From positions 1 through 33,237 of IMG/VR virus record IMGVR_UViG_3300047457_000275: a stretch of 33,237 nucleotides of DNA. One strand, written 5' to 3'. The DNA comes from a virus. The notes below the pieces were generated by a model that ran no database searches, had not been told where the DNA came from, and worked only from the letters and a program-made list of their open reading frames with translations. Numbering within the stretch: the stretch's first letter is position 1; every line of letters begins with the position of its first letter. Shown piece by piece: positions 14,608 through 22,896 of the stretch. The position numbers and the translations under genes are program-made.

Positions 14608-15801
14608 ATGCGTGTATGTATCGTCTATAATCAGCATCCCACCGGGTGCAGCTACTATCGCTTGGAGATGCCAAGCAGCCGTGTCCATGAGATGTTCGGC
14701 AGCGAGGCCGAGTTCGTGAGCATCGCTGACGTGCGCACCATGAGCGATGAAGAGCTGCGGACTATCGACGTATTCCTGTACAACCGCACTTGGATCGCAG
14801 GACCGTTGGATGCGGTCAAGCCTGTCGCTGACATTCTGCGCCAGTACGGCGCGAAGATCATTCTTGACATGGATGACTATTGGCATCTTGGCACTGGCCA
14901 CAGTTTCTACAAGCACTACCACGACACGAACATGTCTGCGATTGTCGCCGAACACGTCAAGCTTGCGGATGCGGTCATCACGACTACGACGTACCTCCGC
15001 GATGAAATCGTCAAGCTCAACCGCAACGTGACAATCTGCGAGAACGTGCCGCATCTGTTGTACGACCAATTCAAGCCGCAACCTACCAAGAGCGAGCGCC
15101 TACGCTTCGGCTACTTCGGCGCGGCGCAACACACAGAGGACGTAGCCTTGCTGGAGCTGCCATTGTCGCGCCTCTGCGATGACCTTTCACTGGAAGGTCG
15201 CTACATGCTGTATTTAGCCGGATGGAATGAAGGCAACCCGATTTATCAGCAGTATGAGCAGGTATTTAGCAACAAGGGTAAGAACAACAACTACGGACGT
15301 ATTCAGGCGGCGGATATTTACAGCTACGTTGGTGGCTACAACTTCGTGGATGTTGCCCTTGCGCCCTTGCGCGACAACAAATTCAACAGGTTGAAGTCGG
15401 AGTTGAAGGTCACCGAGGCTGCGTGGATGAACAAGGCAATCATCGCCAGCAACGTCTGCATGTATGCTGATTGCATCCAAGATGGCTGGGATGGCGTACT
15501 GGTTGACGAAAAGCAACCGAAGAAGTGGTACAAGTCGATGAAGGCAATGATCAACGAGCCAGCGATGGTTCGCGAGATGGCGGATAGGCTTACGGCGAAG
15601 ATGCAGAAGCGACTGGACATTGATGAGATCACGCGGCGCAGATTCAATTTGTACAAAAACGTTGCAAGGGATATTTCAATAAAAGAACTTCATGCTATAC
15701 CTCAAGGCCAGTCAAAGCAACACGATAGCCGTGACGTGGACAGAGCGGGCGAACAGTGCGACGGTCTACCGCTTGCGGCTGACGAACCTTGCAACGCTTG
15801 A
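14608..15801 (+). CDS. Glycosyltransferase, GT-B fold (GT4-like)
   Basis: The 397-residue protein has the two-lobed plan of GT-B enzymes. The N-lobe starts RVCIVYNQHPTGCSYYRLEMP and has AKIILDMDDYWHL and a helix with ADAVITTTTYLRDEI. The C-lobe shows RFGYFGAAQHTEDV, YMLYLAGWN, VDVALAPLRDNKFNRLKSELKVTEAAWMNKAIIAS and DGVLVDEKQPKKW. The segment KSELKVTEAAWMNKAIIAS matches the acidic nucleotide-sugar site of GT4-like enzymes. It likely moves a sugar from an NDP-sugar to a virion protein or host glycan. It has its own promoter after a terminator and looks like a cargo gene. The last 110 bases overlap the next gene, so the final 37 residues may be a non-conserved tail. Confidence 0.82.
   Translation: MRVCIVYNQHPTGCSYYRLEMPSSRVHEMFGSEAEFVSIADVRTMSDEELRTIDVFLYNRTWIAGPLDAVKPVADILRQYGAKIILDMDDYWHLGTGHSFYKHYHDTNMSAIVAEHVKLADAVITTTTYLRDEIVKLNRNVTICENVPHLLYDQFKPQPTKSERLRFGYFGAAQHTEDVALLELPLSRLCDDLSLEGRYMLYLAGWNEGNPIYQQYEQVFSNKGKNNNYGRIQAADIYSYVGGYNFVDVALAPLRDNKFNRLKSELKVTEAAWMNKAIIASNVCMYADCIQDGWDGVLVDEKQPKKWYKSMKAMINEPAMVREMADRLTAKMQKRLDIDEITRRRFNLYKNVARDISIKELHAIPQGQSKQHDSRDVDRAGEQCDGLPLAADEPCNA
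15670..15678 (+). promoter_or_regulatory. GATATTTCA possible late-type -7 element
   Basis: GATATTTCA lies inside the end of the glycosyltransferase gene, 22 bases before ATG 15692 of the next structural gene. The spacing is longer than the 13 bases of the tight class, giving a short leader of about 10 bases. Coding constraint may also explain it. Confidence 0.35.
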
Positions 15802-16507
15802 CGCTACGGACGTATTCATCAACGCCGTTGACAACCTTAGTAGCTACGAGAGCAGGTACGACAAATTCGCGTTTACCTTGGGCGCATTGGACAAAGGGCA
15901 GTATCGCTACGAGGTCACCGAGAACCCAGCAACCTACGCCGCTGGTGACATTGTGCAGGGCGGCTTATACACATTCACCGACAGCGGCTATGCATACATC
16001 ACCGCCGGAGCGGATCAGTCGACCAGCGCGCCGTGGGGGTGTCAAGGGACGTTAATACTTGAAGGGGCAACACCCGAAGCGATTGGCCAAGGTGTCATCA
16101 ACACCGCCACGATTGTCGCGACCTGCGCAACGGCAGGGATCGCCGCAAGGCTGGCAGATCAACTGGTGCTAAACGGATTTAGCGACTGGTTCCTGCCCTC
16201 GCTGGAGGAGTTAGGAATGATGTGGACGGAGTTAGCCAGCGATGGTCTTGGCAGCTTCGCAAACCACACCTATTGGTCATCGACGCAGGCATCAGCGACG
16301 CAGGCGTTCACGGTTGACATGAATAACGGCAACCAAGGCACGCACAGCAAAGGCAACACCTCCAACCGCTATACGCGTGCTATGCGTCGCTTCCTGCTAC
16401 CTACGACGAATCCGCGTGTCCTTGAAACAGGATTGGCGATGATTGAAACGACGGAGGGCAGTTTCACGAGTACAACAAACACGATCGACTACGTTTCTTA
16501 TGACTAA
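15692..16507 (+). CDS. Structural protein with C-type lectin-like (DUF1566/Lcl) domain
   Basis: The 271-residue protein has an N-terminal beta-rich part (MLYLKASQSNTIAVTWTE, then SSYESRYDKFAFTLGALDKGQYRYEV) that recurs in Bacteroidota phage virion proteins by recall. A C-terminal domain at about residues 150-235 has GFSDWFLPSLEELGMMW, then TYWSSTQASATQAFTVDM and a basic RYTRAMRR. That is the signature of DUF1566/Lcl-type domains with C-type lectin fold, often used for surface binding. A receptor or glycan binding role is plausible. The start overlaps the glycosyltransferase gene by 110 bases. No reverse transcriptase or template repeat was seen. Confidence 0.65.
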   Translation: MLYLKASQSNTIAVTWTERANSATVYRLRLTNLATLDATDVFINAVDNLSSYESRYDKFAFTLGALDKGQYRYEVTENPATYAAGDIVQGGLYTFTDSGYAYITAGADQSTSAPWGCQGTLILEGATPEAIGQGVINTATIVATCATAGIAARLADQLVLNGFSDWFLPSLEELGMMWTELASDGLGSFANHTYWSSTQASATQAFTVDMNNGNQGTHSKGNTSNRYTRAMRRFLLPTTNPRVLETGLAMIETTEGSFTSTTNTIDYVSYD

Positions 16508-18563
16508 ACTGAATTTTAGCTTCATCCCACAGGCGGACTATCGCTACCCTTTGATGCTGCAAAGCAAGGCTAACGACCTGTACACGTTTGGCGAGATGAA
16601 CGACTACCCATATTACTTACTCGACATATACAAGAAAAGCGCGAAGCACAACGCAATCGTGAACGGCAAGTGCAACTACATCGCCGGCAAAGGCTGGGCA
16701 GTGGATGCGGATAAGACCACCGTTGCGCAACAGGCAAAGGCGGAGGCGTTCATGGCTGACGTCAACGAAGACGATGACCTCAACGACCTGACGCAAAAGT
16801 TCGTTTTAGACCTTGAGCTGTTCAACGGCTTCGCGCTTGCAGTCACGTGGAACAGGGGCGGCGGCATCGCCTTTATTGAACACGTGCCGTTTGAGAAGGT
16901 GCGCGTGTCGCTCGATGACACGATGTTTCTGATTGCCGATTGGTATGATGAGCGCATGATCCGCCAGTACCCGAAAGGGGCGGAAGTTGAGCGCATGCCT
17001 AAGTTTGACCCGAATAACCGCGTCGGCAAGCAGCTATTTTATTACAGGCATTACGCAGCAGGTGTCAAGCACTACCCACTGCCAAACTATCAGGGCGCAC
17101 TGGCTTACATCGAGTGCGACGTTGAGATCGCTAAATTTCACATCAGCAACATCCGCAATCAGTTTTGGGGTGGGCAGATGATCAACTTCGCTGATGGCAT
17201 CCCGACGGACGAGGAAAAACAAGAGATAGAGAGGCAGATGCGCAACAAGTTCAGCGGCGCAAACAACGCAGGGCGCTTTGTGCTGACCTTTTCGACAGGC
17301 AAGGAAAACGCGCCGAGCATACAGTCGCTTACGCCAAGCGACCTTGACAAGCAGTTTGATTTGCTGAACAAACAAATACAGGAAGAAATCTTCGTTGCGC
17401 ACAACGTCACCTCGCCGATGTTGTTCGGCATTAGAACCGAAGGGCAGCTCGGAGGGCGCAAGGAGTTAGCAGAGGCGTTTGAGTTGTTCAAGAACACCTA
17501 CATCATGAATCGCGTTTTGATCGTCGAGCGCATGATAAACTACCTCACGTCATTCAACGGATATGAGTGTCTGTATTTGCAGCCTTTTGATCCAATCACC
17601 GAGCAGCTTTCGGAACAGGCGCTGATGCAGATTTTGACGCAGGACGAATTACGCGAAAAGGCAGGCTATGAGCCACTTGCAGAGGCGACTGGCACGCCAA
17701 CACCTGATGCTGGAGAAACTGTCGTAGAGGCCACCGCTGGCGTTAATGAGGCTATTAAGACGCTTTCAGGCAGGCAGTATCAAAACCTGATGCGTATTGT
17801 GCGCCACTACTCGCAGGGAAAGGTCACGCTCGACCAGGCACGCACGATGCTGACCGCTGGCTTCGGCCTCAACGCCGAACAGGTTGACCAGCTACTGGGC
17901 GTAAAGGAGCAGGCGTTCACCGATGAAGCTGATGAGCTGGAGTTTTTGGCGCAGGTAGGCCAGCAGTTCGGTGAGGCGCGCGAGAGCTTCGAGGTGCTTC
18001 AAGAGCGCGAACTCGATTTCAACGAATACGGCGAGGCGGAGTTCTTCATGCAGTTTGCCGTTTCCGATGAAGACAAGGCGCTGGATGACAAAATCGTAAA
18101 ATATAGGCGCAAACGCGAGGATGCCACGGTGGAAGAAATGGCCAAGGAGTTCGGGGTGAGCAAGGCTCGCATACGCAAGCGGATTCAGTATTTATTGCAG
18201 GTCAACAAGTACCCATTGAAGCGCGGTATCGGTGAGGCGACCAAAGAGGAGAAAGTGCCTGAACCTATCGTCGAGGTGCGCTATCGTTATGACTGGAGGC
18301 CTGAATATCGTGGGTTGAGCAAGGCAGAGGGCTACGACAAAAGCCGCAAGTTTTGTCAAGTTATGATGGACTTGAGCAGCGCACGGCTATACACACGCGA
18401 TGACATCAACCAGCTAACGGCGCTGATGGGATATAGCGTTTGGGAGCGCAGAGGCGGCTGGCTGACGCTGGAAGATGGCAGGCACCGGCCAAGCTGCCGG
18501 CACATGTGGGTGCAGCAGTTGGTAATCAAAAAAGGCACAAAAGTTGAAAGAATCGTCGAATGA
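16500..18563 (+). CDS. Portal protein with extra C-terminal region
   Basis: The 687-residue protein has portal marks: FSFIPQADYRYPLMLQSKAND, KHNAIVNGKCNYIAGKGW, FELFNG-like DLELFNGFALAVTWN, FHISNIRNQFWGGQ and VAHNVTSPMLFGIRTEGQLGG. The ring at one head vertex is the channel for DNA and docks terminase and tail. After the portal core (to about residue 410) there is an extension with a helix-turn-helix-like stretch (TVEEMAKEFGVSKARIRKRIQYLL, near 540) and a terminal block WERRGGWLTL, then PSCRHMWVQ (near 665). Such an end is known by recall from related portals with head-morphogenesis domains. ATG 16500 is chosen; an upstream in-frame start (16443) lies in the previous gene. Overlap with it is 8 bases. 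Confidence 0.82.
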   Translation: MTKLNFSFIPQADYRYPLMLQSKANDLYTFGEMNDYPYYLLDIYKKSAKHNAIVNGKCNYIAGKGWAVDADKTTVAQQAKAEAFMADVNEDDDLNDLTQKFVLDLELFNGFALAVTWNRGGGIAFIEHVPFEKVRVSLDDTMFLIADWYDERMIRQYPKGAEVERMPKFDPNNRVGKQLFYYRHYAAGVKHYPLPNYQGALAYIECDVEIAKFHISNIRNQFWGGQMINFADGIPTDEEKQEIERQMRNKFSGANNAGRFVLTFSTGKENAPSIQSLTPSDLDKQFDLLNKQIQEEIFVAHNVTSPMLFGIRTEGQLGGRKELAEAFELFKNTYIMNRVLIVERMINYLTSFNGYECLYLQPFDPITEQLSEQALMQILTQDELREKAGYEPLAEATGTPTPDAGETVVEATAGVNEAIKTLSGRQYQNLMRIVRHYSQGKVTLDQARTMLTAGFGLNAEQVDQLLGVKEQAFTDEADELEFLAQVGQQFGEARESFEVLQERELDFNEYGEAEFFMQFAVSDEDKALDDKIVKYRRKREDATVEEMAKEFGVSKARIRKRIQYLLQVNKYPLKRGIGEATKEEKVPEPIVEVRYRYDWRPEYRGLSKAEGYDKSRKFCQVMMDLSSARLYTRDDINQLTALMGYSVWERRGGWLTLEDGRHRPSCRHMWVQQLVIKKGTKVERIVE

Positions 18564-19126
18564 GCAAGGCACTATTCATATCTGAAAATACGCTGATCGA
18601 AAATTCGGTCATCAGCGAGAACGTAAGCTACACGCAGTTGCGCCCTACCATTGTCAAAGTGCAGGAGATGCACATTCAGCCAGCGGTGGGATCGGCGCTA
18701 TACGCGGAACTCGTGACGCAGGTCATCGCCGGTACTTTATCGGCGAACAACACGACGCTGATGCAGACCTACATTCAACCTGCGATCATCCAGTGGATGT
18801 ACTTTGAACTGCCGATGGTTTTGGCGTTTAAGTTCATGAATAAAGGGATGGATCGCAGGAGCAGCACGGAATCAACGTCAATGAGCGAACGTGAGATGAC
18901 GCGACTGATGGATAAAAGCCGCGATGACGCGGAGTGGTACACCGAGAGGATTACGCGCTACCTTCAAGAGAATCACACGCTGTTTCCATTGTTTGACAAC
19001 CCACCAACGGCTATCGACACGATTTACCCAGCGAACAGTGCGTACCAGACTGGAATGGTGTTGGGCAGACGTGGGCGGTATCGCGATCCGCTTGACTACC
19101 CTGAAAACCGACGCAACTACTTTTGA
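18560..19126 (+). CDS. Head-tail adaptor (DUF6712-like)
   Basis: The 188-residue protein begins ALFISENTLIENSVISENVSYTQLRPTI. It has EMHIQPAVGSALYAEL, YIQPAIIQWMYFELPMVLAFKFMNKG and DDAEWYTERITRYLQENHTLFPLF. These blocks define a family common in Bacteroidota phages directly after the portal, related to gp6-like head completion proteins. It likely forms the first ring under the portal. It overlaps the portal stop as ATGA. Family likeness is strong, the ring position is inferred from order. Confidence 0.75.
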   Translation: MSKALFISENTLIENSVISENVSYTQLRPTIVKVQEMHIQPAVGSALYAELVTQVIAGTLSANNTTLMQTYIQPAIIQWMYFELPMVLAFKFMNKGMDRRSSTESTSMSEREMTRLMDKSRDDAEWYTERITRYLQENHTLFPLFDNPPTAIDTIYPANSAYQTGMVLGRRGRYRDPLDYPENRRNYF

Positions 19127-19165
19127 TGGCGCACTCGAAAAATGTAAACAAACTAAAGAAATTCT

Positions 19166-19675
19166 ATGAGCAGTTGGGTGACAATCAAAAACGACCTGAT
19201 AGCCTTCGCACAGTCGCACCTGCAGATCAACGCGGTGGGGTTCGGCGATCCGCTGGCGATAGGCACGGACAACACGATAAACCTACGGACGGCAGACAGG
19301 GATAGGGTTATCTACCCGCTCTTGTTCGTCGATGCGCAGAGTGCGTCAATGCCTATCGGTGCAACCAATCTAAGCGTCAGCGTCCTTGTTATGGATCGCG
19401 TTGCAGACCTGCGTGGACTGGATGCGACCATAAGCGGTGACGTGCGGTACAGGTGGACGGATAATGAAGATGAGGTGTTGAGTGACACGTTGCGTATCAT
19501 GCAAGACTTCGTCGCGGAGTTCACCGATGATCCTGACCGCGATTACACAATCACCGGCGCGGTGAGTGCTACGCGGTTCGTAGAGGCGCGAGATGACAAG
19601 GTCGCAGGATGGCAGGCAACGGTCGTTTTTGAGCTGCCATTCAGCCGCAACGTCTGCCAAATACCAACGACTTAA
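19166..19675 (+). CDS. Neck / tail terminator-like protein
   Basis: The 169-residue protein has a beta-rich middle (RVIYPLLFVDAQSAS, then TNLSVSVLVMDRV) followed by DEVLSDTLRIMQDFVAEFTDD and a C-terminal GWQATVVFELPFSRN. This plan, with a helix after a strand block and a final strand pair, is common in small neck or tail terminator proteins in this gene position. It starts 39 bases after the adaptor stop, a gap that holds no convincing gene. Assignment is by position and shape; no single decisive motif is present. Confidence 0.55.
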   Translation: MSSWVTIKNDLIAFAQSHLQINAVGFGDPLAIGTDNTINLRTADRDRVIYPLLFVDAQSASMPIGATNLSVSVLVMDRVADLRGLDATISGDVRYRWTDNEDEVLSDTLRIMQDFVAEFTDDPDRDYTITGAVSATRFVEARDDKVAGWQATVVFELPFSRNVCQIPTT

Positions 19676-19711
19676 AACACGATTGCAGAATTGCATAGAA
19701 TTAGGCAAAAC

Positions 19712-19720
19712 GATATTTAC
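19712..19720 (+). promoter_or_regulatory. GATATTTAC late-type -7 element
   Basis: GATATTTAC is found in the 62-base gap after the neck gene. ATG 19738 is 17 bases after its end, leaving a short A-rich leader (atctaaagaataagaca). The same 17-base spacing occurs at 23201 and 25264. Confidence 0.5.
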
Positions 19721-19737
19721 ATCTAAAGAATAAGACA

Positions 19738-20079
19738 ATGAACGTAGGACAACAAATGGATGCGCTACTCGGGCGCGGAATGGCTGCCGAAGTGCTGGCA
19801 GTCGGCGCTGGCGCAGTTTCATCGGTCACAGGTCGCACCTATGACGTGTTGATCGTCAACCAAGAAGCCAAGTTCACGACGCTTACGGATAGCAACGGCA
19901 CGAACATGATGACTGCTGTCAGTGCCGGCGGTATTGGATCGTTTGCATCGGGGCAGGCGTTTAGTCCGGGAATGATTATAGCCGCCAACAATGGCAGAAG
20001 AATTGCAGCGGTGACTTTGAACGCAGGCAGCGTCATTGGCTACACGATGCAGGGCGTAACCATCGTAAGCGCGGTATAA
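19738..20079 (+). CDS. Small structural protein, possibly decoration
   Basis: The 113-residue protein is Ala/Gly-rich and beta-patterned (AEVLAVGAGAVSSVTGRTYDVLIVN, then IIAANNGRRIAAVTLNAGSVIGYT). It has no membrane helix or signal. Its place between neck and fibre genes and its own GATATTTAC element suggest a virion part made in quantity, for example a decoration or fibre base protein. I do not recognise a named family. Its stop shares an A with the next ATG (TAATGG). Confidence 0.5.
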   Translation: MNVGQQMDALLGRGMAAEVLAVGAGAVSSVTGRTYDVLIVNQEAKFTTLTDSNGTNMMTAVSAGGIGSFASGQAFSPGMIIAANNGRRIAAVTLNAGSVIGYTMQGVTIVSAV

Positions 20080-21485
20080 TGGCATTAGGCATTGGCTACG
20101 GCTTGCCGTTCGTAGCACAGCACGGCACGAATCCCTACAAGACGCAGTGGTCGGCGGCGCTTGAAGGCGCGAAGGGCGCAGGTGCGAGTGTTGAAGACGA
20201 AAACGCTGGCACAGGCAGTTGCTTGGTGTCGAGAGGTCAAGATGTCTACACTGACGGACTGCCGTCGACGCCGTCGCTGCTGATCGTGCCGCAATTCTAC
20301 AAGGCGGGCAACCTCTACCAAGACGTGCCTCCATTTGTGGCGGAGGACAGCACGATGCGGTTCACAGTAAGCCGCAACACGACGGCAACGCGTGTCAATA
20401 GCAGCGGATTGATTGAAAGCGTCGCATCGGGAGTGCCTCGTATTGACTGGCTTGGGCAATCGTGCCCTGGGTTGTTGGTGGAGGCGAGTGGGCAGAATGT
20501 GTTGTCATACTCCGAGGAATTTGACAACGCTGTGTGGGCCAAAAGTGGGATGACAGTTTCAACAGGAACAACGGCTGCTTTTACCGCTCCCGACGGAACA
20601 ACGAATGCTGACAAAATAATCGCAACAACCGCAAGCGGTGTAGCTCACACCATTCAGAGGTCAGGCCTTGCAAGTGCCGCCTACACTTTTAGTATATTTG
20701 CAAAGGCTGGCGAGGAGTCTGTTATCAGTCTATGGTTAAGAGGCAATACTGTTAGAGCTGAATTTAATTTGGTTAGCGGAACTATCAGCAACATTACAGT
20801 TACTTCTGCGAGAATTGAGAATTACGGCAATGGATGGTATCGATGCAGCGTTTATGATTCTACAGCTGGCACAACAGCGTCTGTATATGGGCGAGGTGGA
20901 GGAGCGTATACTGGCAACGGAGTAGATGGTTTCTACTTATGGGGCGCACAAGTCGAAGCAGGCAGCATCGCGACCACATACATCCCCACAACTGTCGCCG
21001 CAGTCAGCCGTGCCGCCGACGTCATCAGCGCATCGGGTGCGCTCGTGAGTGGGCTGATAGGCCAAACCGAGGGGACGATTTATGCGGAGGTGGATTACAG
21101 GAATTTCTCAACGGCAAACCAAACTATTGTGCAGTTGTTTTTGGATGCCTCTAATAGATTTGGAATTGCGGCTTTTAGAAGTGGCGCAAACAATGGGTTT
21201 CAAGGCTATGTTGTACTTGCAGATAATGTCCCTGTAAACATCACATATACAATACCATCCGCAGGAATTTACAAAATAGCGTTTGGCTATAAATTAGATG
21301 ACTACGTTTTATACATCAACGGCACACAGATAGGCACAGACACAAGTGGTGGCGTAGTTGCAGCAAATACCATTCATCTTGGACACGGCAGTAGTGCGAA
21401 CTTCCTCAACGACCGCATCCGCGCCGCCGCACTCTACACCACGCGGCTATCTAACGACCAACTCGCCGAATTAACCCGACTATAA
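20079..21485 (+). CDS. Tail fibre / receptor-binding protein with LamG-like lectin domain
   Basis: The 468-residue protein starts with a conserved stem (GIGYGLPFVAQHG, then LIVPQFYKAGNLYQDVPPF). A middle beta-sandwich module has LLVEASGQNVLSYSEEFDNAVWAK, FSIFAKAGEESVISLWL, NGWYRCSVY and a connector YLWGAQVEAGSIATTYIPT. A C-terminal concanavalin-like module has GTIYAEVDYRN, FGYKLDDYVLYINGTQIG and DRIRAAALYTTRLSNDQLAELT. Such modules are typical of phage spike and fibre proteins that bind host glycans. Parts of both modules (about 20510-20930 and 21090-21370) are richer in A and T than the stem, as expected for exchanged adhesin domains. Confidence 0.72.
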   Translation: MALGIGYGLPFVAQHGTNPYKTQWSAALEGAKGAGASVEDENAGTGSCLVSRGQDVYTDGLPSTPSLLIVPQFYKAGNLYQDVPPFVAEDSTMRFTVSRNTTATRVNSSGLIESVASGVPRIDWLGQSCPGLLVEASGQNVLSYSEEFDNAVWAKSGMTVSTGTTAAFTAPDGTTNADKIIATTASGVAHTIQRSGLASAAYTFSIFAKAGEESVISLWLRGNTVRAEFNLVSGTISNITVTSARIENYGNGWYRCSVYDSTAGTTASVYGRGGGAYTGNGVDGFYLWGAQVEAGSIATTYIPTTVAAVSRAADVISASGALVSGLIGQTEGTIYAEVDYRNFSTANQTIVQLFLDASNRFGIAAFRSGANNGFQGYVVLADNVPVNITYTIPSAGIYKIAFGYKLDDYVLYINGTQIGTDTSGGVVAANTIHLGHGSSANFLNDRIRAAALYTTRLSNDQLAELTRL

Positions 21486-21725
21486 ATGGCTACCTTCCGC
21501 AAATACGCCTTTCCCAACGAGGCGACATATACCGCGCTACCAGTACCGCAAGGCTTCGCAGTGCCGCTGGGTGAAATAGAGGGTGCGTACTGCGTCGACA
21601 TCCTTTGGGACGCAGAGCCGCAAGCCGACTACCTGCCGTACGAGTGCTGGCCTCCGCCTGTCGGGGTGCATACCTTCCTCGGGTGGGATGACCAGTACAC
21701 CGCAGACTACAACGCAAACAAATGA
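21486..21725 (+). CDS. Small hypothetical protein after the fibre gene
   Basis: The 79-residue protein begins directly after the fibre stop and ends with an overlap into the holin gene (ATGA). It is rich in aromatic residues, prolines and acidic residues (DILWDAEPQADYLPYECWPPP). It has no membrane helix. Position suggests a fibre chaperone or cap, but no motif supports this. It is likely translated as part of the same transcript. Confidence 0.5.
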   Translation: MATFRKYAFPNEATYTALPVPQGFAVPLGEIEGAYCVDILWDAEPQADYLPYECWPPPVGVHTFLGWDDQYTADYNANK

Positions 21726-22015
21726 TAGACTTCTTGAAATCCATCGGCATCAACATCGGCCTCACAATCGCAGGCTTCGCAGGTGCGCTCCTGCTTGCGC
21801 CTCGTATGAAGAACTGGAAGCTGCAACTGGTGGCGGTGCTTTCAGGCACGCTCTCCGCAACCTACATCGCGCCAGTCATCATCGGCATCCTCAACATCTC
21901 TGCACCCAACATCGAGTACGGCCTTGCGTTTATCGTTGGCTTTTCAGGCGTTAAAATCACAGAGGTGCTGGAAGTGCGAATCTTGAAGCTACTCAAGACA
22001 CCAACCAAACCATAG
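21722..22015 (+). CDS. Putative holin
   Basis: The 97-residue protein has two or three membrane helices (IGLTIAGFAGALLLA, then LVAVLSGTLSATYIAPVIIGIL and EYGLAFIVGFSGVKITEVL) and a basic C-terminus (RILKLLKTPTKP). Size, topology and position just before the lysis enzymes fit a class I or II holin that opens the inner membrane for the amidase. Some phage membrane proteins of this kind have other roles, so this is a position-supported guess. It overlaps the previous gene as ATGA. Confidence 0.6.
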   Translation: MIDFLKSIGINIGLTIAGFAGALLLAPRMKNWKLQLVAVLSGTLSATYIAPVIIGILNISAPNIEYGLAFIVGFSGVKITEVLEVRILKLLKTPTKP

Positions 22016-22017
22016 CC

Positions 22018-22896
22018 ATGAAAATAACCCGACACGCAGCGAATGTTCACACCTTCGACTGCGAGGGGAAGGAGGCGGAGTTTCTGTTAATTAGCGACCT
22101 GCACTGGGACAACCCACACTGCGACAGGGACTTGCTGAAACGGCACCTCGACCAAGCGGTGGCCAAGAACGCGCCAATCATCATGAACGGCGACACCTTC
22201 TGCCTGATGCAAGGCAGAGGCGATCCGAGGCGGAGCAAGGATGAAATCAGGCCAGAACATAATAAAGGCAACTACCTCCAAGCCGTCGTAAACGACGCGG
22301 TGCAGTGGTTCAAGCCTTACGCCAAGCACATCGCGCTGATCGGCTATGGCAACCACGAAACGAGCGTCATCCGCAATGTGGAGTTCGACGTGTTGCAAAT
22401 GTTTGTCACCATCATGAACCACGAGAACGGCACCGACATTCAAGTCGGCGGCTACGGTGGTGCAATCCTGTTTGGCTTCAACACGAACAAGGCTGCGAAC
22501 CATTGGTACAGGTGGGCGATGCATTACTACCACGGATCAGGAGGCGGTGGTCCAGTGACCAAAGGCACAATCCAAGACCAGCGCATCATGGCGATGCTGG
22601 AGGGCTATGATTGCACTTGGCAGGGACACGTGCATGAGCTATACCACCACATCAACATGGTGCAGTTCCTCAACCGCAACAACTACCAGATTAGCCAGAG
22701 GCCGATGCATCAGATACGAACTGCGACCTACAAGGAAGAATACCAAGGCGGAGTGGGTGGCTTCCACGTTGAGCGGGGCAGACCGCCGAAGCCGTTGGGT
22801 GGCTACTGGATGAAGCTGAAGTTTGTCTGGGCGAACAAAGGCCAGAAGCCACAGCAGTACATCGATGCAGCCTTCACGACTACCAGCACCCGATAG
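22018..22896 (+). CDS. Calcineurin-like metallophosphoesterase
   Basis: The 292-residue protein has the full metallophosphoesterase motif set: SDLHWD (D27, H29), NGDTF (D59), GYGNHE (N112, H113), YYHGSGG (H172) and GHVHE (H203-206 region). These residues bind two metal ions and cleave phosphoester bonds in nucleic acids, nucleotides or proteins. It sits inside the lysis block between holin and amidase, starting two bases after the holin stop. Whether it works in lysis, DNA processing or host signalling cannot be told. Confidence 0.85.
   Translation: MKITRHAANVHTFDCEGKEAEFLLISDLHWDNPHCDRDLLKRHLDQAVAKNAPIIMNGDTFCLMQGRGDPRRSKDEIRPEHNKGNYLQAVVNDAVQWFKPYAKHIALIGYGNHETSVIRNVEFDVLQMFVTIMNHENGTDIQVGGYGGAILFGFNTNKAANHWYRWAMHYYHGSGGGGPVTKGTIQDQRIMAMLEGYDCTWQGHVHELYHHINMVQFLNRNNYQISQRPMHQIRTATYKEEYQGGVGGFHVERGRPPKPLGGYWMKLKFVWANKGQKPQQYIDAAFTTTSTR

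Noticed and set aside
15313-15321. GATATTTAC inside the glycosyltransferase gene
   Set aside because: It encodes part of ADIYS in a conserved part of the enzyme and no start codon follows at a useful distance. Likely chance.
19123-19305. 60-codon frame before the neck gene
   Set aside because: Most of it lies in another frame of the neck gene and its C-terminal half is low-complexity. Only the first 15 codons are outside.
20693-20701. TATATTTGC inside the fibre gene
   Set aside because: It lies in an AT-rich module, far from any gene start. Probably coding sequence only.
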